Positions 10,440 to 19,068 of a DNA stretch of 64,000 bases are shown piece after piece; within the stretch, counting starts at the first letter, position 1, and each line of letters begins with the position of its first letter. The DNA is from Neoceratodus forsteri. Taxonomy: Eukaryota; Chordata; Ceratodontiformes; Ceratodontidae. The stretch covers positions 610,705,501 to 610,769,500 of the forward strand of contig CM057456.1 in assembly GCA_016271365.2 (NCBI GenBank), read 5' to 3'. A program made the position numbers and the translations under genes. The notes beneath the pieces are model-generated. The model saw nothing but the letters and a program-made list of their open reading frames with translations. It did no database searches and had not been told where the DNA came from.

Positions 10440-11033
10440 TTCCGTTCTGCACCAAACCTTCCACCCAGACTCTGACGACGGACGCATCAGGTGTAGGCTG
10501 GGGTGCCCACCTAGGGTCTCACAGGACTGGGCAGCTGGTCTCACCTCAAGCAGCAGTTACACATCCGTGTTCTCGAGCTGAGGGCAGTTCTTTATGCCCT
10601 ACAGGCTCTCCTTCCCTTCATTCTCCCTGGTCATCTTTTGATTCAGTCAGACAACATGTATGTGGTCTGGTATGTCAACAAACGGGGAGGGACTCGCTCC
10701 TACCCACTGTGCTGGGAAGCAGTGAGAGTCTGGTACTGGGCGTCTCAGCACAGCCTGCATCTGACGGCAGTCCATGTTCTGGGAGTGGAGAACTCCCTGG
10801 CCGACGCTCTCAGCCGCTCGTCGGTCAGGTCTCACGAGTGGGAACTAGATCAAAATGTCGTAAATGACATCGTCCCAGTGGGGGACTTCTCAGGTGGATC
10901 TCTTCACCTCCCCCAACAACGCCAAGCTTCCCATCTTTTGCTCTCTCGCTCCAGGGTGAGATGTTTTCTGACTGGACGCACTGGCTCTGTTGGAAGGGCA
11001 GATTTGTTTATGCCTTCCCTCCCATTCCTTTGA
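10440..11033 (+). pseudogene. DIRS-B RNase H
   Basis: The RNase H domain of the DIRS polyprotein. LTTDASGVGWGAHLG carries the first catalytic Asp. The Glu-bearing helix is frameshifted (near 10540). IQSDNMYVVWYVNKRGG (about 10641-10690) carries the next Asp, and SLADALSRS (about 10792-10818) the last. The trailing region SHEWELDQNVVNDI parallels DIRS-A. The linker to the recombinase (10900-11230) is in mixed frames. Confidence 0.8.
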
Positions 11034-11236
11034 TTCCGAGGGTGCTGAACAAGCTTTGGGCAGATGGGGCATAAATGATCTTCATCGCTCCCTTCTGGCC
11101 GAGGCAAGTCTGGTTCTCTCTTCTGCAACAGTTTTCCAAGGAACCTCCTCTTCCTCTTCCTCTGTCACAGCATTTTGCTGACCCAGGATAGGGGGACCGT
11201 GGTCCATCCAGGACTCAAATCACTTCACCTTCACGC

Positions 11237-12327
11237 GTGGCTCCTACAGACGTAGCCAAGGCACGCTTCGGTGTATCACCTTTAGTAGCGGATATTTTGG
11301 TGGAGGCCAGAAAGCCTTCCACCAGGTCCACATACGCTATGAAGTGGAAGCGATTCACCATTTGTGCAGGTTCTGAGGACTTAGAACCTTTCTCCTGCCT
11401 GGCTAATAAAGTCCTGGACTACGTGAGGTATCTGTACGATCTGGGCCTTAGCCACTCCTCTTTGAAGATACATATGGCAGCCATTTCGGCCTACCACATT
11501 TCTTTTGGGGACAGGACTTTTGCTCAAGTGAAAGTCTCCAGGACCTTCCTGAAATGGGGTTCTCCACCTGAGACCCCCTATCCGCAATCCTGCTCCTCCT
11601 TGGAACTTGAACTTTATTTTAAAAAGCTCACGCTGCCTCCTTTTGAACTGGAAGCAGATGCGGAATTAAAGTTTCTTTCTTGGAAGACACTCTTCCTCGT
11701 GGCCATCACCTCTGCTCGGAGGATTTCCGAGCTTCAAGCCCTGATGTGTAAGATCCCGTAACTTGATTTTCCACAAGGATCGAGTGGCCATGCGCACTAA
11801 CCCTAAGTTTCTTCCAAAGGTGGTGGCTAAATCCATGCTGAATCAGTCCATTGAGCTCTTGGCCTTTTTCATGGAGCACTCCAGTCATGGAGAGTACCTT
11901 CTGCATACGCTGGATATACACAGAATTCTGAGATACGCCACTAACAGGACTAAGGAGCTCAGAAAAAATGGATCAGCTCTTCATTTCTTTCACTCACAAA
12001 AGAGAAGGCAATGCTGTTTCCAAACAATGCCTCTCTAAGTGGTTAGCGAATTGTATCACTTTCTGTTATGACAAGTATCACAAAACCCTGCCGGGTCAGG
12101 TCAGAGGTCACTCCACTTTAGGGGTAGCTGTCTCTGCTGCTTGTTTCAGGAATGTGTCAGCGGCAGAAATCTGTGCAGCCGCAACTTGGACTTCCGTCCA
12201 TATCTTTACTAAACATTACAATTTGGACATTGCTTCTCGCCGCAGAGCAGGCTTCAGGTTGGCTATTCTGCAGGGTCTTTTTTTTTTTTTAACTCTTCTC
12301 AGCCTTTTTTCAGTCATTTGTGGATGA
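11237..12327 (+). pseudogene. DIRS-B tyrosine recombinase (catalytic Arg lost)
   Basis: The longest open part (11237-11761) covers the core-binding domain (RSTYAMKWKRFTICAG, KVLDYVRYLYDLGLSHSSLK) and the catalytic Arg block TSARRISELQAL. A TAA at 11759-11761 interrupts it. The frame of 11763 continues (HKDRVAMRTNPKFLPKVV), then shifts near 11970. In the last segment the H-x-x-R box reads GHSTLG, so the second catalytic Arg is Leu. ATWTSVHIFTKHYNLD keeps the Trp and the nucleophilic Tyr region. In DIRS-E the same box reads GHSTRG, so the Leu is a loss in this copy. Confidence 0.85.
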
Positions 12328-12363
12328 CGACTCGTTCCATTTTGCTGTTTGTTCCAGACTCAG

Positions 12364-12475
12364 TCCTATATGTGAATACCTACTGCAAGAGCCCTCTCGA
12401 AGTAAGATAGTTCAGTTACGTAAGAACTTACCGTAACAGTAGATCTTTGAGAGAGGCTCTTGCAGTAGGTATTAC
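12364..12475 (+). repeat. DIRS-B internal complementary hairpin
   Basis: AATACCTACTGCAAGAGCC (about 12374) is the inverted partner of GGCTCTTGCAGTAGGTATT (about 12456). Between them lies GTAAGAACTTACCGTAACAG, the element's terminal motif. The same hairpin occurs at 57274-57380 in DIRS-E. It is the internal complementary region. Confidence 0.8.
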
Positions 12476-12562
12476 CTTCCCTCCCTCTGGCCCCCTGAGT
12501 TTTTTCTTTTCCTTCTATGGGGGCACATCCTCTTCTCTCTTGTCATGTCTCTTCTATCCTCT

Positions 12563-12776
12563 AGCAGGAAAGAACTGGAAAGCGGATGTAGGGGACTGCC
12601 CCTTTATACTGACGTTGGATGACGCCCTTCACCTGACCTGGGGGCGGTCCCCGCCAAAGACTGCTAGCTAGAGATTTTTCCGTGGGGTCCTGACGCCTTA
12701 GTCCTATATGTGAATACCTACTGCAAGAGCCTCACTCGAAGATCTATTGTTAACGGCAAGTTCTTACATAACTGTA
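12563..12776 (+). repeat. DIRS-B right inverted repeat
   Basis: The reverse complement of 1977-2180, including mirrored GCTAGCTAGAGATTTTTC and TGAATACCTACTGCAAGAGC. It runs about 30 bp past the shared GATC core, ending ...GTTCTTACATAACTGTA. The extension beyond the left end is normal for DIRS right ends. Confidence 0.8.
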
Positions 12777-12790
12777 CTTTCTAGGAGTGG
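12777..12790 (+). repeat. 14-bp target-site duplication, left copy
   Basis: CTTTCTAGGAGTGG occurs here and again at 13099-13112, flanking the 308-bp palindromic insertion. It corresponds to DIRS-A sequence GTTCTAGGAATGG near 1717, so the target was the DIRS-A2 module. Confidence 0.7.
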
Positions 12791-13098
12791 AAGAATTAAT
12801 AATGAGTGTGCACAGGGTAGTAGTGCTCAGAAACCACATTAAGTTAGCAGTCCAAAAAGGTTTCGGCACTCACAACCTCAAAACTGGGACGCCACTATTG
12901 AGGATGGTATTAAAACTAGATTATATAGCAATAAATAACACCAGCATTCCACCTGACGCGTTTCAGACACAGTGTCTGAAATGCATCAGGTGGGATGCTG
13001 GTGTTATTTATTGCTAATAAAACTAGTTTTAATACCATCCTCAATAGTGGCATGCCAGTTTTGAGGTTGTGAGTGCCGAAACCTTTTTGGACTGCTAA
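12791..13098. mobile_element. Palindromic insertion with hammerhead-like centre
   Basis: A 308-bp insertion flanked by 14-bp direct repeats. About 50 bp of non-palindromic sequence lead into a near-perfect palindrome (12841-13101), whose arms of about 125 bp begin AAGTTAGCAGTCCAAAAAGG and include AATACCATCCTCAATAG. The centre reads CCTGACGCGTTTCAGACAC and its complement; on either strand this gives CTGAYG, a short self-complementary stem, then GAAAYGCRTC. That order resembles the hammerhead ribozyme cores found in Penelope-like elements, but the last A of CUGANGA is C. A Penelope-like or other small foldback element is my inference. No protein is encoded. Confidence 0.5.
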
Positions 13099-13257
13099 CT
13101 TTCTAGGAGTGGTATATGTTGTTCATCCACACTGACCCACCCGACCTCCTTGGCTTTGACGCACAACCACTGCTTCCAGCGGGCAAGATCTATCATCAAG
13201 GGGCGAAGCCAAGGGTTATACCACACAGGTGGGTGGGAGGAGCCAGCTTCAAGTCCC
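13099..13257 (+). repeat. DIRS-A2 module, fragment 2 (spacer)
   Basis: Matches DIRS-A 1717-1860: TTCTAGGAGTGGTATATGTTGTTCATCC, then ACCCACCCGACCTCC, CTTCCAGCGGGCAAGATCT and CACAGGTGGGTGGGAGGAGCCAGCTT. The match stops at AAGTCC, where DIRS-C begins. Confidence 0.75.
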
Positions 13258-13260
13258 AGG

Positions 13261-13412
13261 AAATCTTACTGTATTCTGACAAATGCAGTATGGTCTCACC
13301 ATAGGACTGCCCTGGAGCCGAAATGGTTAATAGAACCTATGCTAATAGTGGCTCTAGCTCGGTTTTCAAATCACTGTTCCTGGTTGCACTTCCTGCAACC
13401 ATCAGATTCCGT
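13261..13412 (+). repeat. DIRS-C left inverted repeat
   Basis: Begins AAATCTTACTGTATTCTGAC and includes GGACTGCCCTGGAGCCGAAA, TAGAACCTATGCTAATAGTG and TTGCACTTCCTGCAACC. All of these appear inverted at 18803-18970. The downstream 300 bp (to about 13730) is an AT-rich leader with a 14-A run at 13690. Confidence 0.8.
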
Positions 13413-13739
13413 ACTCCGCTTGCCTCAGTAAGACGTCTCCGGAGAGTCTCCTTCACTTTCACTGAAGAAATTTATTTTCTCATTTTTTTTCTAAAGTTCG
13501 TTGTTTATTTTCGGTTTCTGAAGAACTGTCCTTGGTTCACAGGTAGAATTAGTCTAGATTTAGTGAATATTTTGTGAGTTTCTTCAGTTCCTACTTGGTT
13601 TCTTCAACCGGGAAGGAACAGATATTGTTTATTGTTTTTTTATTTTTACAGTTTAATTTAACTCTATTGCCATCCGGTGAGGTGGTTTTAAAAAAAAAAA
13701 AAAGTTTTTACCAGGGTAACTCTCGGTCTTTTGGTCTAT

Positions 13740-15427
13740 CTTCTAGTCAGTGTCACAGACCAAGAAACAAACGGGCCTCACAGGTTTCTAACATTGTACA
13801 GATTGGGGAACCGTTTGCTAAGGCAGATCCTCATTTAATTTGTGTTTTTTGTTTGGGGTTTGGCCAGCTCCAAGAGTACTGTGATATTTGCAAAAACTTC
13901 CCTCAGTCGATGCTTGATAGGCAACGTAAGCGACTGCAGGAGAAGATGTCCGATAAGGCCGCTGAACTGGGTAAGGACAAACCGGCCATGGGCCAAGTTG
14001 AACTGGAGAACCGGCTCTCTGACCAGGGTGATGGTTCTTCTACCAGAAAGCTCCCAGTGGATCCTGCCGCTAACCCAGCAACCGGGGAAAAAGAAAAAAG
14101 AAAGAAAAGCATGTAATGGTCGAACCGCGACCGAAAGGGGTAGCGGTTCCGACTGCTGAGGCAATAGCAGACACTATCCGGATAATTCAGACTTTGCAAC
14201 GGAGCACACCGGTTCTGGTTGGGAAGACCCCTTCATCTCCTCCTACACCGGTTCCCGGTTCATTGGAAATTGAACAGGAATGGTTAGCTGATGATGAGGA
14301 GGAGGGCCCATATGATGATAAGGATCAGGATTATGAGGAGGGTATTGAACCAGAGGTTTCCCCAGAGCCTCATCATTCTGACTCCCCTGATAAAAGATGA
14401 GGATTTTACCTCTCATTATGCCTTTATGAAACAGGTGGCTCAGTCTCTTGTTCTTCCTACACAGGAGTCTACTGATGAGGAGGAAGAACAAGACTATAGA
14501 GAGATGATGGATGTACCTGTCTCGAAGAGGCTGCTGGTACCATCCATAAATCTCTTAAGAGGCAGGTTCATAAGATCCTGCAGACTCCTACCTCTGTGCC
14601 ACCAGTAGATAAAAAAGTGGACAAAAAATATTGGGTTGCCAAGGCTGGGGCAGACTTCCTGTTTGAACACCCTAGCCATGAGGGAGTGGTACAGGCTGCT
14701 GCCTGTGACAAGGCTGGCATTCCCCTGGCTTCCCACCCTCATGAAAGGTTGGAGGATGGACACCATTGCAAAGAAGACATATTTGGGATCCTCTGTCCTT
14801 ATCAGACAGGCCTCTTATATGGCATACATAGCCAAATACCAGAGGACCTTGTGGGACACGGTTATAGAAATTACTAAATCTGTGTCAGCCCCTATGGCAG
14901 CTGATTTATAAGAAGCTGCAGAGAGGATCATTGAGGCTTCTAAGGCACAATTCAGACTGGCTGTAGATAATAATGACACTGCAGCCAGACAGATGGCATC
15001 CTCTATTTCCCTGAGAAGATTTGTTTGGCTTAGGACTACCAACCCGACCCAAGACACATAGTCCAAGGCTTTGAACTTCCCTTGTGAGCCCTCCTCTCTG
15101 TTTGGTCAGCTGACGGAGGCTTACATGAAAAAAGTGGATGATTACAAAACAGCCTACAAAAGTGCTGCAGCCAAGGAGAGGGCCTCCACCCCTCAGAAAA
15201 ACAAGCAAGGGAAGCTAGAGGCAGGGGTCAGTATAGGCCTTATTTCCAGCCACAGGCTTACCCTCCATATCAACAGCAGAGGGGCTGTTTCAGAGGCAGA
15301 GGCAGAAGAGGTGGAACCCGAACTAGCCCCAGTCACCAACCAGCATCCCAGCCTAAGCAGACACCCTGAGGTATCTGTCCGGGTCACCTCCCCAGTCCAG
15401 ATGGGCAGATTGGCCTGCTGCCTCTAG
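13740..15427 (+). pseudogene. DIRS-C gag-like protein (broken)
   Basis: A gag-like region in several frames. The N-terminal cluster LICVFCLGFGQLQEYCDICKNF gives the same C-x2-C plus C-x2-C knuckle pattern as in DIRS-B and DIRS-D, followed by a basic helix (DRQRKRLQEKMSDK). Stops and shifts lie at 14114, 14398 and near 14590. An acidic middle (DDEEEGPYDDKDQDYEEG) is followed by the conserved C-terminal block VDKKVDKKYWVAKAG...HEGVVQAAACDKAG (about 14602-14720), which aligns with DIRS-D at 61090-60960. The last part (about 15070-15200: SSLFGQLTEAYMKKVDDYKT) is shared with DIRS-D. Confidence 0.7.
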
Positions 15428-15629
15428 GAATAGAAAACCAACACTACAGACAAATGGGTTTTGGAGGTAGTGGACCAAGGACTGACTCTCAGTTTCAAGC
15501 TACAACCAAGGCTGAGAGCAAGAGTTTTCAGACCATCTTCCCCCTCAGAAACAAAGTTGTTGGAGGAGAAAGAACTGAATCTGCTGTCCTTGGAGCAATA
15601 GAACCAGTTCCTCTGGCACAGAGAGAAAG

Positions 15630-16406
15630 GGCCTCTATTCAAGGTACTTCCTCACACTGAAAAAAACACGGGGACCGACCCATATTAGATCTCAGGCATT
15701 TAAACAGGCATCTACTGAAGCCAAAGTTCAAAATGGTAACCCTGAGCACTATCCTTCCAACCCTAAGACAGGGGGATCAGTTGGCATCATTGGATTTAAA
15801 GGATGCTTACTTCCATGTACCCATAAGACAGTCCCACAGAAAATTCCTGAGATTCAGGCTGTCAGGTCACTGCCAGTTCAAGGCAATGCCTTTTGGACTT
15901 ACTTCTGCTCCAAGGGTGTTCACAAAATGTTTGGCTGTGGTTGTGGCACACCTCAGAAGGCAAGGAGTAGTAGTGTTTCCTTACCTGGACGACGGGCTAG
16001 TCGTAGGGCAGTCTCCACATCAGGTGAAGCAGTTTCTGGCACTGACACAGAAGCTCCTCCAGTCCTTGGGGTTCCTGGTCAATCTGAAAAAGTCAGTACT
16101 ACAACCAGTGCAACTCCTGGAATTCATAGGAGCCGAGCTGGATTCAGTGAAGGGAAAGGCTTTTCTCCCACAGTCATGAGCAAATACCCTGGTTCAACTG
16201 GCAGGCACTTTCAAGGCCCAAAGCCTCAGGCCTGCCAGGCACTTTCTGCAGCTGCTGGGACTTATGGCAGCTTCAGCAGCCACAGTGTCAGGAGTGAGAT
16301 TTCAAATGAGGGATGTCTAGTACCACCTCAGATTGCACTGGCATCAGAAATGAGACCCATTGTCAAAACTGGTTCCAGTCACACAAACCCTCCTGCAAGC
16401 ACTGTC
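15630..16406 (+). pseudogene. DIRS-C reverse transcriptase (broken)
   Basis: The reverse transcriptase. Its longest intact part is 15733-16179: LASLDLKDAYFHVPI (catalytic Asp), MPFGLTSAPRVFTK, and the catalytic box VVVFPYLDDGLVV, all conserved. NLKKSVLQPVQLLEFIGAEL follows. A TGA at 16177-16179 ends this frame; the C-terminal linker continues in another frame to about 16406. There a foreign segment enters just before the RNase H domain. The N-terminal finger region (15630-15730) is frameshifted. Confidence 0.85.
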
Positions 16407-16575
16407 TTTGATAAAGGGTCCAGCGGACCAGAAACGTGTCAGGTTTTTAAATAAATGTTTAAATTATTACCTCTCGTGTGGCAGCTTCGTTTGTGATGGT
16501 GAGTGCCTATATTTGTGTTTTTGTGCGTGATTTTTTTCATGGCACCCCGTCCTTGTGCGAGCTCCTTCATGTTTG
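16407..16575 (+). mobile_element. Small insertion with a hammerhead-ribozyme-like motif
   Basis: This segment interrupts the join between reverse transcriptase and RNase H. DIRS-D keeps a continuous TRTLFRTLDWWKEECKQREG there, whereas DIRS-C has TQTLLQAL, then foreign DNA, then WWLNIDNLRQG. It opens with TTGATAAAGGGTCCAGCG at 16408 and GACCAGAAACGTGTC. Read as RNA this is a (C)UGAUGA-like box, a 5-bp stem GGUCC/GGACC with an AGC loop, then GAAAC and a GUGUC arm: a type-I hammerhead core with two changed core bases. Such cores are known in Penelope-like element repeats and in amphibian genomes. The remaining 130 bp are AT-rich and unassigned. Confidence 0.55.
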
Positions 16576-16584
16576 TAGTGGTGG

Positions 16585-17070
16585 TTGAACATAGACAACC
16601 TCAGACAGGGAATTCCGTTCCTTCAGGAGCTTCCTTCCCTGGTGTTAACCACAGATGCTTCCCTACTAGGGTGGGGAGCACACTTAGGGGAGCGCACTAT
16701 TCACGGTACATGGCTCAAACAGGAGTCACTGCTTCACAGCAACCTGCTAGAGCTCAGGGCAGTTGTCCTAGCACTTCAGGCATTCGTCAGTCTGTTACAA
16801 AGACAGGTAGTGCAGGTCAGGACAGACAACACGACCACAATGTACTACATAAACAAACAAGGGCACACAAGGTCTACACCCCTGTGCATTCTGGGGGTTG
16901 TCTTGTCAGCAGTGCACCTTCCAGGGAAAGACAATGTGTTAGCAAACGCACTGAGCAGGATAAATCAGAACCATCACAAATGGGCCCTGAACGGGCAGGT
17001 GCTGCAAGTGGTATTCAAGTGGTGGGGCACTCCAGAGATAGACCTCTTTGTAGCTCCAGACAATCACTAG
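16585..17070 (+). pseudogene. DIRS-C RNase H domain (open frame)
   Basis: A 161-codon open stretch with all four catalytic acids visible: LTTDASLLGWGAHLG (Asp), LLELRAVVLALQAF (Glu), VRTDNTTTMYYINKQG (Asp), and LANALSRIN, where the last position reads N-A-L rather than D-A-L. The tail HHKWALNGQVLQVVFKWWGT and EIDLFVAPD matches DIRS-A and DIRS-D. A normal polyprotein would continue; here a TAG at 17068-17070 ends it, and the linker runs on in other frames to the recombinase. Confidence 0.85.
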
Positions 17071-17389
17071 CTTCCCAAATTCTGTTGCAGACCTCAAGTC
17101 TTGGGCTCAGTCCCATTGGATGCACTTATTCTGAACTGGACAGGGAAGTTTCTGTATGCCTTCCCCCCCAATTTCCCTTCTAGTGAGGGTTCTGAACAAG
17201 CTCAGATCCCAGCCTGCCACAATGATCCTCATTGCTCCAGACTGGGCCAGGCAGCCATGGTACCCCCTAGTCCTGGCACTGTTAGTGTCCAGACCAATCT
17301 GCCTCCCCAGGAGGCACAACTTGTTGACTTCTTCCCAGGGCAGGATTCTTTACCCCGACCTTCAGTCCCTCAAGCTCAAGGCATGGTTC

Positions 17390-18439
17390 TTGAGGACCTA
17401 GAATGTGCTGATTTGCACCTTTCAGAAGGGGCTATGGAGGTTCTTAGAGTTTCTAGAAAGCCCCCCACCAGGAAGATTTACACGTCCAAGTGGAAAAGAT
17501 TTTCCATTTGGTGTCGAAAGAGAAGTCTGGATCACACTTACGCGGGTTTGCCAGTAGTCCTGGATTACTTGGCACACTTCCATTCCCTCGGCCTTCGGCC
17601 CCCCTACACTCAAGGTGCATTTGGCTGCTGTATCAGCCTATCTGTTGCAGGTAAGGCATCATCACTGGCTTCAGATTCTGTATTTAGAAAATTCTATAAG
17701 GGTTTGCTCCATTTGCACCCCCCCGGATAGGGCCCCCACTCAAGTGTGGGACCTCAACATATGTATTGCACAGCTCATGCAGCCACCTTTTGAGCCTATG
17801 TCGTCAGCTGACCTCAGATATGTAGCCTGGAAGGCTGTCTTCCTAGTTGCAGTTACCTCAGCCAGAAGGATCACTGAGCTTCAGGCCTTGTCCATAGAGA
17901 CTGATTATATTGCATTTCACAGGGACAAGCTGGTCCTTAGGACCAATAGCAAGCTCCTTCCTAAAGTAGTGTCTGATTTTCATGTCAACCAGTCCATTAC
18001 ACTACCAGTCTTTTTCACTAACCATTCTTCTTCAGGTGAACGTAGGCTGCATAGCCTGGATGTTAAAAGAGCTATCAGCTATTACCTGAAACATACAAAA
18101 GACCACAGAGGGGATAGGACCCAGCTTTTATTGACTTATGGGGAAGTGGGGAAAGGTAAACCTGCCACAAAGAGGTCCATAGCATGGTGGATTGTGGCAT
18201 GTATCCAGTTTTGCTATAGCAAGGTGGGCAAGCAACCCCCTCAGGGTCTTTGGGCCCACTCTATGAGAGGAACAGCTGCATCCATAGCAGCCTCTAGGGA
18301 TATCCCTTTGTTGGAAATCTGTAAAGCAGCTACCTGGAAGTCAGTTCACACATTCACTAAGCATTACTGCCTTGATACTCAGGCTAGAAGTGATGCCAGG
18401 TTTGGCACAGCAGTTCTGCAGAGCCCATTTCCTAAGTAG
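17390..18439 (+). pseudogene. DIRS-C tyrosine recombinase (one frameshift)
   Basis: The integrating recombinase. The core-binding domain is at about 17400-17610 (TRKIYTSKWKRFSIWC, VVLDYLAHFHSLGL). One frameshift near 17610 moves the reading to the frame of 17615, which then stays open for 274 codons. There the catalytic residues are intact: Arg in SARRITELQAL, His-x-x-Arg in AHSMRGTAAS, Trp in KAATWKSVHTF and Tyr in TKHYCLD. It ends ...QSPFPK at TAG 18437-18439. It is the least damaged recombinase here and a good reference for the others. Confidence 0.9.
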
Positions 18440-18472
18440 GTCCTCTGCCCACCTCCAAAGGCACTGCTTGGG

Positions 18473-18585
18473 TAGTCTGCATTTGTCAGAATACAGTAAG
18501 ATTTACTGGGGTGTGAAGAAAATATTACTTACCATAGTAATCTTGCTTCTTCTAAGGGAATCTTAGTGTATTCTGAGCTCCCCCC
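18473..18585 (+). repeat. DIRS-C internal complementary hairpin
   Basis: TTTGTCAGAATACAGTAAGATT is mirrored by AATCTTAGTGTATTCTGAGC. The loop side carries ATTACTTACCATAGTAATCTTG, the complement of the right tip at about 18975-19000. It directly follows the recombinase stop, as in DIRS-A, B and E. Confidence 0.8.
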
Positions 18586-18802
18586 CGCCCCGCCCCCGCT
18601 AGGACCTACAAGGCACTGCATACTGTCTGTACAACTAAAGTTGGAAACCTGTGGGTACCTAGTAGTTTATTGGGCATCTGTGACTTGAGTCTTAGTGATG
18701 CCCTCTGTTATTTAAGAGGTGTTTTTTCCCCTAACAGGGGTTCTACTAATTGTTAGATTAGCTTTGTTAGATGGTGCCTTTTTTAGTTTCTGCATGCTTC
18801 AT

Positions 18803-18970
18803 AGGAATCTGACGGTTGCAGGAAGTGCAACCAGGGACAGTGATTTGAAAACGAGCTCGAGCCTAACATTCCACTATTAGCATAGGTTCTATTAATCATT
18901 TTGGCTCCGGGGCAGACCTATGGTGAGACCACACTGCATTTGTCAGAATACAGTAAGATTCCCTTAGAAG
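18803..18970 (+). repeat. DIRS-C right inverted repeat
   Basis: The reverse complement of 13261-13412 (AGGAATCTGACGGTTGCAGG ... TGTCAGAATACAGTAAGATT). It is extended by GAAGAAACAAGATTACTATGGTAAGTAACG to about 19004, which is the unpaired right tip. Confidence 0.8.
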
Positions 18971-19004
18971 AAACAAGATTACTATGGTAAGTAACGTTTT
19001 CTTT

Positions 19005-19068
19005 TAGACCTTCTAGCAAGATTCTTAAATGGGAAAGAACATGTCAGAAAGTGTGGATGAGCAACATA
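19005..19068 (+). repeat. DIRS-A2 module, fragment 3
   Basis: AGACCTTCTAGCAAGATTCT through GTGTGGATGAGCAACATA matches DIRS-A 1857-1920. It is cut at a TA dinucleotide by the Tc1 element, and the match continues at 20681. Confidence 0.75.

Larger units (their letters stand above)
1977..12776 (+). mobile_element. DIRS-B retrotransposon, split by an L2-type LINE
   Basis: A full-span DIRS element with 200-bp inverted ends (1977-2180 and 12563-12776), gag-like region, reverse transcriptase, RNase H, tyrosine recombinase and internal hairpin. It is interrupted inside the reverse transcriptase by a 5.2-kb LINE (4497-9676). Without the LINE it is about 5.6 kb, close to DIRS-E at 51302-57712, whose ends and proteins match best. 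It is inserted within the left tip of the DIRS-A2 module. Every coding segment carries frameshifts or stops. Confidence 0.9.
13258..19004 (+). mobile_element. DIRS-C retrotransposon inserted in the DIRS-A2 module
   Basis: A 5.7-kb DIRS element with inverted ends (13261-13412 and 18803-18970), gag-like, reverse transcriptase, RNase H and tyrosine recombinase regions in order, and an internal hairpin at 18473-18585. DIRS-A2 text stops at 13257 and resumes at 19005 (AGACCTTCTAGCAAGATT versus GAAGACCTTCCGGCAAGATT at 1856), which fixes the ends. Its proteins are closest to DIRS-D (-, 50856-62000). The recombinase is the best preserved in the window. Confidence 0.9.
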
